Source: Flavobacterium sp.
GTDB taxonomy: Bacteria > Bacteroidota > Bacteroidia > Flavobacteriales > Flavobacteriaceae
NCBI RefSeq assembly: GCF_039595935.1
Contig: NZ_JBCNKR010000006.1
Coordinates: 2,390,001 to 2,454,000 of the forward strand
Reading direction: 5' to 3'
Length of the DNA stretch: 64,000 nucleotides
Shown piece by piece: positions 53,376-61,798 of this stretch. Made by a program: the position numbers and the translations under genes. A model generated the notes under the pieces. It worked only from the letters and a program-made list of their open reading frames with translations. It ran no database searches and had not been told where the DNA came from. The stretch's first letter is position 1. Every line of letters starts with the position of its first letter.

Positions 53376-54416
53376 ATGAAAGAAGAAATAAACGCTTATA
53401 ATAATGTTTTAGAGTTAATAGGTAATACCCCGCTTATTAAACTAAATAAAATCACCGAAGAGTTAGAAGGAAATTTCTACGCAAAGGTAGAAGCTTTTAA
53501 TCCAGGTCATTCTTCAAAAGATAGAATAGCGTTATATATTATTGAAGAAGCCGAAAGAAAAGGAATACTTTCTCCCGGTGATACCATAATAGAGACTACA
53601 TCAGGTAATACAGGTTTTAGTCTTGCAATGGTAAGTATTATAAAAGGTTACAATTGTATTTTGGCCGTAAGTTCAAAATCATCGAAAGATAAAATTGACA
53701 TGTTGAGAAGCTTAGGAGCAAAAGTTTATGTTTGCCCGGCTCACGTTTCTGCAGATGATGAAAGGTCATATTACAACGTAGCAAAACGATTACACGAAGA
53801 AACAAAAGGATCAGTTTATATCAATCAATATTTTAATCAGTTAAATATTGATGCACACTACAACACTACAGGTCCCGAAATCTGGGAACAAACAAAAGGA
53901 AAAATCACACACCTTATAGCTTGCAGCGGAACCGGAGGAACTATTTCAGGAACTGCTAAATTCTTAAAAGAAAAAAATCCAAATATTAGAATTTTAGGTG
54001 TAGATGCTTTTGGATCAGTATTGAAAAAATACCACGAAACAAGAGAATTTGATAATAAAGAAATTTATCCGTACCGCATTGAAGGTTTAGGGAAAAACTT
54101 AATTCCTTCTGCAACAGATTTTGACATCATCGACAAATTCATGAAAGTGACCGATGAAGAAAGTGCTCATTCAGCAAGAGAAATTACCCGTAAAGAAGGC
54201 TTGTTTGTAGGATATACTTCAGGAGCAGTAATGCAGGCAATTAAGCAATATGCAGAAGAAGGCGAGTTTACAAAAGACAGTAATATAATTGCAATTTTTC
54301 CAGATCACGGTTCGCGTTACATGAGCAAAGTGTTTAGCGACGAATGGATGAATGAACAAGGATTCTTTGATAGTGTTAATGAAGAAGAAACTCAAAAAAT
54401 TGAATTCGTAAAATAA
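53376..54416 (+). CDS. PLP-dependent cysteine synthase/cystathionine beta-synthase family protein
   Basis: 346 residues from the ATG at 53376, preferred over an in-frame TTG at 53358. Fold-type II PLP enzyme: LIGNTPLIKL, the PLP lysine in PGHSSKDRIA, TSGNTGFSLA and GTGGTISGTAKFLKE are present. It is longer than CysM above and lacks a CBS-domain tail, so it is one of the catalytic-core-only CBS-like enzymes. Could make cystathionine or cysteine; not decidable here. Confidence 0.85.
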   Translation: MKEEINAYNNVLELIGNTPLIKLNKITEELEGNFYAKVEAFNPGHSSKDRIALYIIEEAERKGILSPGDTIIETTSGNTGFSLAMVSIIKGYNCILAVSSKSSKDKIDMLRSLGAKVYVCPAHVSADDERSYYNVAKRLHEETKGSVYINQYFNQLNIDAHYNTTGPEIWEQTKGKITHLIACSGTGGTISGTAKFLKEKNPNIRILGVDAFGSVLKKYHETREFDNKEIYPYRIEGLGKNLIPSATDFDIIDKFMKVTDEESAHSAREITRKEGLFVGYTSGAVMQAIKQYAEEGEFTKDSNIIAIFPDHGSRYMSKVFSDEWMNEQGFFDSVNEEETQKIEFVK

Positions 54417-54438
54417 AAGAAATATACTTTAAAAACTA

Positions 54439-54470
54439 AAACTCCATTCTGATCAGAATGGAGTTTTTTT
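54439..54470 (+). terminator. Terminator of the CBS-like gene
   Basis: A perfect 28-nt palindrome (54439-54466, centre GATC) followed by a T-run. The rest of 54471-54749 is AT-rich leader with a small ACGAAAA/TTTTCGT hairpin near 54666 and no gene. Confidence 0.85.
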
Positions 54471-54749
54471 TATGATTAAATTTTAAAGATTGTAAAAATA
54501 CACTTTATTTTGATATAGTTTTTGAGTATGATTAATTTAATGATTAAGGGTTTTAGTTGAGATTAATTTATAAAATTAAGAACTTTTTTAAAAGTATAAT
54601 TAAAATCAATTTGACGTTTAAAATTATCAATTTTGGTTATTTTAACGAGTTTTTAGGTCGATTAACGAAAAAATTTTCGTCCAAATGCATAATGATATAG
54701 CTTAGCTATACAAAATTGAGGCATTTTATTTACCCTAAACTCTGCTATT

Positions 54750-55664
54750 ATGAAAAAAATTCTACTCTCAGTAATGTTTGTAAGTTATTTGAATGCGATC
54801 GCTCAATATCCAATCCAGGAGTTCAATTTCAATGGAACTTTAAACAACGAATCTAACACAACTTCTTTCACAGGAACAAATGATTTTGTAGCCGACAGGT
54901 ATGGAGTTGCGGGGAAAGCTCAAAACTTAAACAACAGATCACTAGAAGCAATTATCGACAATCTTCCGCAGGGAAACAGTGCAAGATCGATAAGTATTTG
55001 GGTTAAATTTAATAATATAGCAGCCCCAAATTATATTTTGGGTTATGGTTCACCTTACAACGCTCAATATTTTGGTTTACTGCAGCAGGCGGCTTCTTCA
55101 TCAACCTCAGATTTAAGTCTGGCTGGCTGGGGCGCAGCAAATGATGTTATTGTTTCGGCTTCTTTATCAAAAGGTGTTTGGTATCAATATACCATAACAT
55201 TTGATGGAACTGTTTCTAAAATATATAGAAACGGTGAGTTGCTAAAATACATAAGCGGACTTAAACGCTCAACAAAAGGTAATGTTTTTAGATTAGGCGA
55301 AATAAACACAACTGTGGGTATAAACGCTGATATCGATGATTTAAAAATCTATAATGTAGCTTTAACTGACGAACAGGTTGCAGCTTATTATGATGACTCT
55401 AAGCCTATAATTATTGCTGTTGCAGATGCTGTTAAGACTACTAAAGCAACAACAGCTGTAAAAACTAAAACTTCGGCAAAAGCCACAACATCAAATAACA
55501 TAATTGCCAATAAGGACATAAATGCCGGATCACAAAAAATTGAAGTGTATTCGCAAGGACAAAAAATAGTAGGCGATAATTCAATGACAATTGATGACCT
55601 TCCTGACGGAACTTATTTATTAAAGATTTCCAATGCACCTTCAAAAAAAATAACTTCGAAATAA
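54750..55664 (+). CDS. Secreted LamG/concanavalin-like protein with T9SS-type tail, copy 1
   Basis: 304 residues. Signal peptide (~1-18, MKKILLSVMFVSYLNAIAQ), then a LamG/jelly-roll domain (~20-215) with SISIWVKFNN, NAQYFGL, YRNGELLK and NADIDDLKIYN. A Thr/Lys-rich linker follows, and the last ~50 residues (IEVYSQGQKIVGD...LPDGTYLLKIS) resemble a type IX secretion sorting domain. It may bind glycans on the cell surface. Paralogue of the next gene. Confidence 0.82.
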   Translation: MKKILLSVMFVSYLNAIAQYPIQEFNFNGTLNNESNTTSFTGTNDFVADRYGVAGKAQNLNNRSLEAIIDNLPQGNSARSISIWVKFNNIAAPNYILGYGSPYNAQYFGLLQQAASSSTSDLSLAGWGAANDVIVSASLSKGVWYQYTITFDGTVSKIYRNGELLKYISGLKRSTKGNVFRLGEINTTVGINADIDDLKIYNVALTDEQVAAYYDDSKPIIIAVADAVKTTKATTAVKTKTSAKATTSNNIIANKDINAGSQKIEVYSQGQKIVGDNSMTIDDLPDGTYLLKISNAPSKKITSK

Positions 55665-55717
55665 AGCCATTTGATTCATTTTTTAATAGTTAGTTTTTTA
55701 TATTGTTTAGTAGCACT

Positions 55718-55749
55718 AAAAAGCCTTTTAATTTTAAAAAGGCTTTTTT
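55718..55749 (+). terminator. Terminator of LamG copy 1
   Basis: AAAAAGCCTTTTAA pairs with TTAAAAAGGCTTTTT (one bulged A), followed by a T-run. Confidence 0.8.
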
Positions 55750-55913
55750 ATTTGCATTTAAACCGACTTCGCTTTCTTAAGTATTTAAGCAAAATCCTAG
55801 AAGAAAGATAGAACTTATTATTTTTGTGAGAATTATGTATTTACATGTAAGAATCATTTGGTAATGCTGAATTAAAATTATAGTTTTAACAAAATTTGTA
55901 AAAAAACAATTAA

Positions 55914-55978
55914 AATTTTGTAATCAAAAAATGCTTAAGCTTTAAGTTCAATGTCTAACAATCTTTGATTACAAAATT
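55914..55978 (+). other. Perfect 15-bp inverted repeat in the leader of LamG copy 2
   Basis: 55914-55928 and 55964-55978 are perfect inverted copies around a 35-nt loop that contains GCTTAAGC. It ends 29 nt before the start codon of LamG copy 2. Could be a leader structure or an operator pair. Rest of 55750-56007 shows no gene. Confidence 0.6.
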
Positions 55979-56007
55979 CAAATATAGACTGTAAAAAAAA
56001 TCGATAT

Positions 56008-56877
56008 ATGAAAAAAATATTACTCACTTTAATGTTTGTAAGTTTTTTAAATGCTAATTCACAAAATCCTGTTCAGGAATTTAATTTCAATGGAAATTTG
56101 AATAGCGCTGATAACACCCTTTCTTTTTTAGGAGCGCCTGTTTATGCTAATGACAGAACGGGAGCAGCCAGAGGTGCTTTGCGACTGACCAATAAAGCCT
56201 TTCAGGTTGTAGTAGGCGATCTTCCACAGGCGAATAAACCAAGAACAATATCTGTATGGGTTAAATTTAATGCCATAAATGCAGTAAACCATATTGTAGG
56301 CTATGGAACTGCAGCTAATGCTCAGTATTTTGGATTAACACAGCAGGCATCAGCAGGAGGAAATTCTGAAGTAAATCTTTCAGGATGGGGACCGGGAAAT
56401 GATGTTTTAGCTTCTGTGCCGCTTGCGAAAGAAGTTTGGTATATGTATAGCATAACCTATGATGGAAATGTTTCAAAAATTTATCGTAACGGTGAGTTAT
56501 TGAAAACCGTTGATGGCATACAGCGTGCAACGAAAGGATATATTCTGAATATTGGAAAATTAAACACAGTTACAAGTATCAATGCAGATATTGATGATTT
56601 GAAATTGTATACGGTAGCTATGACAGACGAACAGGTTATGGAGGCATATAATAGTTCAAAACCTGCAGGAACTTCGGCTTCAGCTCCGGCTCCTGGTGCT
56701 GCTAAAAAAACTACACCGGCAGCTGCAGCAGGTAAAACTGCCGGTTCGCCAAATGAACCAAATAAAGTGGTTAAAAATGTTGAAGTTTTCTCTCAGGGCA
56801 AAAAAATCATGGGAGTTAATGCCACTAATATTGGTGAACTTCCGGAAGGAACTTATTTAATAAAAGTATCGAACTAG
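56008..56877 (+). CDS. Secreted LamG/concanavalin-like protein with T9SS-type tail, copy 2
   Basis: 289 residues. Same plan as copy 1: signal peptide ~1-18, LamG-type domain ~20-210 (SVWVKFNAINA, NAQYFGL, YRNGELLK, NADIDDLKLY), an Ala/Pro-rich linker (~215-250) instead of the Thr/Lys-rich one, and a matching tail (VEVFSQGKKIMG...LPEGTYLIKVSN). The frame ends at the tail, slightly shorter than in copy 1. Likely a tandem duplication with a diverged linker. Confidence 0.82.
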   Translation: MKKILLTLMFVSFLNANSQNPVQEFNFNGNLNSADNTLSFLGAPVYANDRTGAARGALRLTNKAFQVVVGDLPQANKPRTISVWVKFNAINAVNHIVGYGTAANAQYFGLTQQASAGGNSEVNLSGWGPGNDVLASVPLAKEVWYMYSITYDGNVSKIYRNGELLKTVDGIQRATKGYILNIGKLNTVTSINADIDDLKLYTVAMTDEQVMEAYNSSKPAGTSASAPAPGAAKKTTPAAAAGKTAGSPNEPNKVVKNVEVFSQGKKIMGVNATNIGELPEGTYLIKVSN

Positions 56878-56896
56878 TTTAGGATAAAACGTAATG

Positions 56897-56927
56897 AAAA
56901 AGCCTTCTGAATTTCAGAAGGCTTTTT
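56897..56927. terminator. Bidirectional terminator between LamG copy 2 and the TH-repeat lipoprotein
   Basis: A perfect 15-bp stem (56897-56911 with 56913-56927), A-run and T-run at the ends. Confidence 0.8.
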
Positions 56928-56928
56928 A

Positions 56929-57132
56929 TTATCTCTTTTTTTGCTGTCCCGGAGCATAAGCTTTTGCACTTTTATCTCCATTCATTTTTTTAGCTTGTCC
57001 AGGCGGTATTTTTTTACCTGAAGTTGTATGAGTATGTGTGTGCGTATGTGTACTACAGCTGATTACGCTTAAGACCAGAAATAATAGTACCAATACTATT
57101 ACTGCAATTCTTGTAAATTTTGATGTTTGCAT
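56929..57132 (-). CDS. Small lipoprotein with Thr-His repeats
   Basis: 67 residues. One hydrophobic N-terminal stretch with lipobox-like VISC (~24-26), then THTHTHTHT and a basic Gly/Pro tail (KIPPGQAKKMNGDKSAKAYAPGQ). His-rich repeats could bind metal. Small proteins with the PPGQAKK tail occur in Flavobacteria and are sometimes labelled quinol oxidase subunit 4; nothing in the sequence supports that name. Confidence 0.6.
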   Translation of the reverse strand: MQTSKFTRIAVIVLVLLFLVLSVISCSTHTHTHTHTTSGKKIPPGQAKKMNGDKSAKAYAPGQQKKR

Positions 57133-57236
57133 GTTTTTTATTTTGGGGCAATTTTGTTATATCAGCAAATATAAAGGTTTATTTTACTTTATAAAATTTT
57201 TGCCTTTCTTTTAAAATAGACTTTTTCAAAATAAAA

Positions 57237-57262
57237 AAGCCCTGGAAATAAATCCAAGGCTT
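57237..57262 (-). terminator. Terminator of yebC
   Basis: AAGCC-C-TGGA pairs with TCCA-A-GGCTT with one mismatch, just beyond the yebC stop, with A/T runs at both sides. Confidence 0.7.
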
Positions 57263-57285
57263 AAAAATTTTATCAGGAATAAATA

Positions 57286-57999
57286 TTATTCTTCTTTCAT
57301 TGTATGATAAACGTTCATAACGTCATCATCTTCTTCAATTTTTTCGATTAATTTTTCAACGTCAGCGATTTGAGCCTCTGTTAATTCTTTTGTAATTTGT
57401 GGAATTCTTTCAAAACCAGAAGATAAAATTTCAAGTCCTCTGTTTTCTAATTCTTTTTGAAGAGCACCAAAACTGCCAAAAGGAGCGTAGATTAAGATTC
57501 CGTCTTCATCTTCAAAAACTTCTTCGGCACCAAAATCGATTAATTCTAGTTCAAGTTCTTCGGCATCAATACCTTCTTTAGCAATTCTAAAATTACAAGT
57601 ATGGTCAAACATAAATTCAACAGAACCCTGAGTTCCCATTGTTCCGTTGCATTTGTTAAAATAACTGCGGATATTAGCTACAGTTCTGTTATTGTTATCA
57701 GATGCAGTTTCAATTAAAATTGCAATTCCGTGAGGAGCATATCCTTCAAACAAAATCTCTTTATAGTTGGCTGTATCTTTATTGCTGGCATTTTTTATAG
57801 CACGCTCAACATTATCTTTTGGCATGTTGGCCGCTTTAGCGTTTTGTATAACGGCTCTTAATCTAGAATTGGCATCTGGGTTAGGACCGCCTTCTTTAAC
57901 AGCCATAACGATATCTTTACCAATTCGGGTAAATGTTTTGGCCATTGCAGACCAACGTTTCATTTTTCTTCCTTTTCTAAATTCGAACGCTCTTCCCAT
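57286..57999 (-). CDS. YebC/PmpR-family DNA-binding regulator
   Basis: 237 residues, full-length three-domain YebC. N-terminal MGRAFEFRKGRKMKRWSAMAKTFTRIGKDI and the middle HGIAILIETASDNNNRTVANIRSYFNKCNG match the family. YebC proteins act in translation or as transcription regulators; the role differs between bacteria. Own promoter box (58023-58030) and terminator. Confidence 0.9.
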   Translation of the reverse strand: MGRAFEFRKGRKMKRWSAMAKTFTRIGKDIVMAVKEGGPNPDANSRLRAVIQNAKAANMPKDNVERAIKNASNKDTANYKEILFEGYAPHGIAILIETASDNNNRTVANIRSYFNKCNGTMGTQGSVEFMFDHTCNFRIAKEGIDAEELELELIDFGAEEVFEDEDGILIYAPFGSFGALQKELENRGLEILSSGFERIPQITKELTEAQIADVEKLIEKIEEDDDVMNVYHTMKEE

Positions 58000-58022
58000 T
58001 TCTAATTTTTAGTTTTGTGATG

Positions 58023-58030
58023 CAAAAATA
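58023..58030 (-). promoter_or_regulatory. TAnnTTTG -7 box of yebC
   Basis: Reads TATTTTTG on the minus strand, 23 nt before the start. Confidence 0.55.
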
Positions 58031-58074
58031 CGGTTATTCCTTATTTTTCCAAAAACAAAATGGCTCTTTTTTGT

Positions 58075-58264
58075 TTCAAGTTTAAGGTTTCAGATTTAAC
58101 CGCAAAGCACGCTAAGTTTTTATTTGAGGTTGTGTTTATAAACGTAAAGTTCGCAAAGCTTTATCCTTAATATAACTTTGCGAACTTTTTTATATTTATA
58201 ATACCTTAACTGAGAAATTTCTTTGCGTGCTTTGCGTAAACTTTTGCGCACTTTGCGGTTAAAT
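58075..58264. repeat. GCAAAG-family inverted repeat between the S41 protease and yebC
   Basis: Inner perfect 13-bp stem AAAGTTCGCAAAG (58146-58158) with CTTTGCGAACTTT (58176-58188). Outer arms ATTTAACCGCAAAG (~58094-58107) and CTTTGCGGTTAAAT (58251-58264) are also inverted copies, with more GCAAAG units in between. Likely folds into a long multi-stem RNA; the inner stem may end transcription of the S41 gene. The same family occurs at 62653-62949. Confidence 0.8.
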
Positions 58265-58283
58265 CGAGAATCTGAAACAAATA

Positions 58284-60314
58284 CTATTTCGAACCATTAA
58301 AGTCGTTTATAATATTTACAGCTTCATTTAGGTACGGATTTGTTTTTAAATTATCCATTTGATATTGGTTTATGGTTTTATCATTTGGATATGAACCTAA
58401 TAAAAATTGATTCACAGAAGAATTGTAAACATCCAATGGATTATTTTCGTCATTGAAAGTATTGATTTCTGTCCATAAAGTATTTACGATTTTTTTCTGT
58501 TTAAAGACAGCCTCCAGTGTCATCGGAATTTCTGACTTAGGAGAATTTACAATCTGATCAATTTTTAAATTAATCTTTTTAATATCATTAAAATAATAAT
58601 TGTCTGCTAAGCGCAGTGAACTGTTTTTAGCCAATTTATCTATCAGGCTTCGTTTTACATAAGGTCTGTATTTTAAAAACGATTCTATACTGTCGTTTTT
58701 CATTGCAGTCGGAAAATCACTTTCTTTTTGATAAATATCTTCGTAAAATTCAGGAAGAATTACATCTGGCGTAACGCCAATAAATTGATGACTTTTTCCG
58801 GTAACTCTGTAAAATTTATTTATTGTAACTTTAAGAAAATCAGTATTTTTAGTTTCATCAAGCGAAAGAATCGTCTGCATGGTCGCTTTTCCAAGTGTGC
58901 TGCTGCCTAATAAAAGAGCACGGTTGTAATCCTGCATAATCGAAGAGAAAAATTCACTTGCAGAAGCCGTGTTGCTGTTTACCAAAATTACAATCGGACC
59001 TTTGTAAATCATTCCTCTATACGGATCGTTTATAATCGATTTTTCTTTAGTATGATCTACAACAATAGAAATTGGCCCATAATCAACAAACATTCCGGCT
59101 AGTTTTATAGCTTCTTCCATCGAACCTCCGCCGTTGTCAATCAGATCAATAACGAGACCTTTTATATTATCTCTTTCAAGTTTAATAACTTCTCGCGCTA
59201 CGTCATCAGCGCACCCTTTACGGCTGTTTCCGTCTAAATCGGCATAAAAACTAGGAATTTTTACGTATCCAATTTTACTTTCTTTACCAATTATAAAGCT
59301 GAAAACCGAATTTTCTTCGTCTTTCATGACTTGCTTTTCGATATAAACATCAAAGTTTTTACCCGAATTTCTTTTTAGCGTAAGAGTCAGGCTTTTATTC
59401 GCTTCGGATAAAATCATAGTCGAAATAGATTCTAATGAAGCACAGGAAACCTGAAGTGTTTCTTTATGATTCGAAACCGAAATAATCTGATCGCCTTTTT
59501 TTATTTGTCCGGTTTGATACGCCGGGCCGTTTGGGTCAATTTCATGAACAATGATTTCGTTTTTTTCGTTAAGATTCACCGTCATTCCCAGAGACAAATG
59601 TTCTTTTGACAACGAAGCAACAAAGCTGCTTTTAGAATCATCACTAAAATAAGCCGTATGCGGATCAAAATAAGTGCAGAAAAAATTATACAGATTTTCG
59701 TCCTGTTTCGATTTGGTTTCTAGAAGTGTACTAAAACGACATATTTCATTTGATAAAATCAATTTTCGTGATTTGGCTTCGATCGAATTAAAATTTGCTT
59801 TTATAGAATCCAGATTGTCGCTCACATCTGCAATATCATCCAGAATTTGATAACGAAGTTTTTTTCGCCACACTTTTTCAAGATCTTCTTTTTTTAAATA
59901 AAAAGGAAAAGACTTTTTATAAAACCGAATGGTGTCTTTTTTAGTATAATCAAAGGCAGTAGTTTGAATTTTTTCAAGAACTTCTTTAGTTCTAATCAAA
60001 GCATTTATATATTTTGCTGTAATATCGGTTAAAAAGCTACAATCATTTTCAAGAATCATATCATCTATATTCAAACGATATTTTGATGCCATTTCATCAT
60101 ATTCGCTTTTAAAAAAGATGTTTCTCGACGGATCTAACTCATTTATTAAGTTATCAAAAACATAAACTGACAAACTATCGTCAACCGGTTTTGGACGTAA
60201 ATGTTCAGTTTGGATTACTGCATTTATTTTGTTGAGTATTTCGCATGTCTCGGCGCTATTTTGACTAAATAGTGAAGTAGAAAACAATAAAAACAGCAAC
60301 AAGAATTTGTTCAT
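58284..60314 (-). CDS. Tail-specific/C-terminal processing protease (S41, Prc-like)
   Basis: 676 residues with a signal peptide (1-17). The N-terminal helical Prc domain (~20-230) is followed by a PDZ domain (~242-325) and the S41 protease domain. The Ser-Lys dyad is Ser451 (NTASASEF) and Lys476 (STLGKATM), nearly the numbering of E. coli Prc. Cuts proteins from the C-terminus in the periplasm. Confidence 0.9.
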   Translation of the reverse strand: MNKFLLLFLLFSTSLFSQNSAETCEILNKINAVIQTEHLRPKPVDDSLSVYVFDNLINELDPSRNIFFKSEYDEMASKYRLNIDDMILENDCSFLTDITAKYINALIRTKEVLEKIQTTAFDYTKKDTIRFYKKSFPFYLKKEDLEKVWRKKLRYQILDDIADVSDNLDSIKANFNSIEAKSRKLILSNEICRFSTLLETKSKQDENLYNFFCTYFDPHTAYFSDDSKSSFVASLSKEHLSLGMTVNLNEKNEIIVHEIDPNGPAYQTGQIKKGDQIISVSNHKETLQVSCASLESISTMILSEANKSLTLTLKRNSGKNFDVYIEKQVMKDEENSVFSFIIGKESKIGYVKIPSFYADLDGNSRKGCADDVAREVIKLERDNIKGLVIDLIDNGGGSMEEAIKLAGMFVDYGPISIVVDHTKEKSIINDPYRGMIYKGPIVILVNSNTASASEFFSSIMQDYNRALLLGSSTLGKATMQTILSLDETKNTDFLKVTINKFYRVTGKSHQFIGVTPDVILPEFYEDIYQKESDFPTAMKNDSIESFLKYRPYVKRSLIDKLAKNSSLRLADNYYFNDIKKINLKIDQIVNSPKSEIPMTLEAVFKQKKIVNTLWTEINTFNDENNPLDVYNSSVNQFLLGSYPNDKTINQYQMDNLKTNPYLNEAVNIINDFNGSK

Positions 60315-60427
60315 AGGTATTATGTCATCAGTTATATTAAAGTTACGCTAATTTTTTGAAATGGGTTTATATTTTTCTATAAAAATCTTACATAAAAAAT
60401 AAGAAAATTTTGAGTTTATGGCATAAA

Positions 60428-60462
60428 AAAATGCATTACAATTTTAGATCGCAATGCATTTT
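60428..60462 (-). terminator. Terminator of gcvT
   Basis: AAAATGCATT at 60428-60437 pairs with AATGCATTTT at 60453-60462; A/T runs flank it. Confidence 0.75.
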
Positions 60463-60482
60463 GTAAATTATAGAGAGTTAAA

Positions 60483-61565
60483 TTATTTCTTGTAAAAAGG
60501 CAGTTTTACCACTTTTGCAGGAACATCATTTTTTCTAATTCTAATAAAAATATTGCTGTCAACAGCACTGTTAGCAACGGTAACGTAACCCAAACCAATT
60601 CCTTTATTCATAGAAGGCGACATAGTTCCAGAAGTTACAATACCAATAACATTTCCTTCGCCATCCACAATTTCATAATCATGTCTTGGCACGGCACGTT
60701 CCTGCATTTCAAAAGCAACCAGTTTTCTGGTAACACCCGCTTCTTTTTGTTTTTTAAGAGCCTCAGAATTAGTAAAATCCTTAGTAAATTTTGTAATCCA
60801 TCCTAAACCTGCTTCAAGCGGAGAAGTCGTATCGTTAATGTCATTTCCATATAAACAGAATCCCATTTCAAGACGTAAAGTATCGCGGGCAGCAAGACCA
60901 ATAGGTTTAATGCCAAAAGAAGCACCAGCTTCAAAAACTTTATTCCAGATTTGTTCTACTTCCTCATTTTTACAGTAAATTTCAAATCCTCCAGAACCTG
61001 TATAACCTGTAGCAGAAATAATTACGTGCTCAATTCCGGCAAAATCGCCCACTTCAAAATGGTAATATGTAATAGCAGACAAATCTACAGAAGTTAAAGA
61101 CTGCATAGCCTCAACCGCTTTTGGTCCCTGAATTGCCAGAAGAGAATAATCATCAGAAAGGTTTTTCATTTCAACACCCAAATCATTGTGAGAAGAAATC
61201 CAGTTCCAGTCTTTATCAATATTAGAAGCATTTACAACCAGTAAATACTGCTCTTCTTTCATTTTATAAATAATCAAATCATCAACAATTCCGCCTTCAT
61301 TATTAGGGAGACAAGAATATTGCGCTCTTCCAATTGTCAAAGTCGAAGCATCATTTGAAGTCACTTTTTGAATCAAAGCCAATGCATTTGGCCCAGTCAA
61401 CAAAAATTCACCCATATGCGAAACGTCAAAAACTCCCACACCATTACGAACTGTTTCATGTTCAGCATTAACACCTTCGTATGTAATAGGCATGTTATAA
61501 CCAGCAAAAGGAAGGATTTTTGCTCCTAAACCTTCATGTATGTGCGTAAGCGCAGTATTTTTCAT
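60483..61565 (-). CDS. gcvT: Glycine cleavage system T protein (aminomethyltransferase)
   Basis: 360 residues, the normal GcvT length. Transfers the methylene of the H-protein-bound aminomethyl to tetrahydrofolate, releasing ammonia. MPITYEG, GVFDVSHMGEF, the NDINDTTSPLEAGLGW folate-binding stretch and the C-terminal GYVTVANS fit the family. Other gcv genes are not in the window. No glycine riboswitch seen upstream. Confidence 0.95.
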   Translation of the reverse strand: MKNTALTHIHEGLGAKILPFAGYNMPITYEGVNAEHETVRNGVGVFDVSHMGEFLLTGPNALALIQKVTSNDASTLTIGRAQYSCLPNNEGGIVDDLIIYKMKEEQYLLVVNASNIDKDWNWISSHNDLGVEMKNLSDDYSLLAIQGPKAVEAMQSLTSVDLSAITYYHFEVGDFAGIEHVIISATGYTGSGGFEIYCKNEEVEQIWNKVFEAGASFGIKPIGLAARDTLRLEMGFCLYGNDINDTTSPLEAGLGWITKFTKDFTNSEALKKQKEAGVTRKLVAFEMQERAVPRHDYEIVDGEGNVIGIVTSGTMSPSMNKGIGLGYVTVANSAVDSNIFIRIRKNDVPAKVVKLPFYKK

Positions 61566-61590
61566 TGTGTTGTTTTATAAAATTGTTTTG

Positions 61591-61598
61591 CAAATCTA
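61591..61598 (-). promoter_or_regulatory. TAnnTTTG -7 box of gcvT
   Basis: Reads TAGATTTG on the minus strand, 25 nt before the start. Confidence 0.55.
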
Positions 61599-61650
61599 TT
61601 CAAAAAATATCGAATTTAAATGCCTTAAATTATAAATTTCGCAATATTTA

Positions 61651-61742
61651 GGAGCTATTTCCTGCTATCCGCTATATCTTTTTGTTTTTAAAGAAAAAAC
61701 AAAAAGGATGTCGCTGCTATCAGGGCTAGGGCTGACCGTTCT
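61651..61742. repeat. Flavobacterium-type dispersed repeat (CTTTTTGTTTTT hairpin)
   Basis: A hairpin of CTTTTTGTTTTT with AAAAAACAAAAAG (~61678-61707) is flanked by GCTATTTCCTGCTATCCGCT and by CAGGGCTAGGGCTGACCG. I recall very similar stretches in many Flavobacterium intergenic regions. It lies between the divergent gcvT and nnrD genes. Confidence 0.6.
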
Positions 61743-61798
61743 AAAGAGATATTCGTGTTTTTAATTTTTTTGTAACTTTAATTTATAAAAGAAGCCAG

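Noticed and set aside
61566..61798. Glycine riboswitch upstream of gcvT
   Set aside because: The region holds the dispersed hairpin repeat and a -7 box; no tandem aptamer-like structure is visible.
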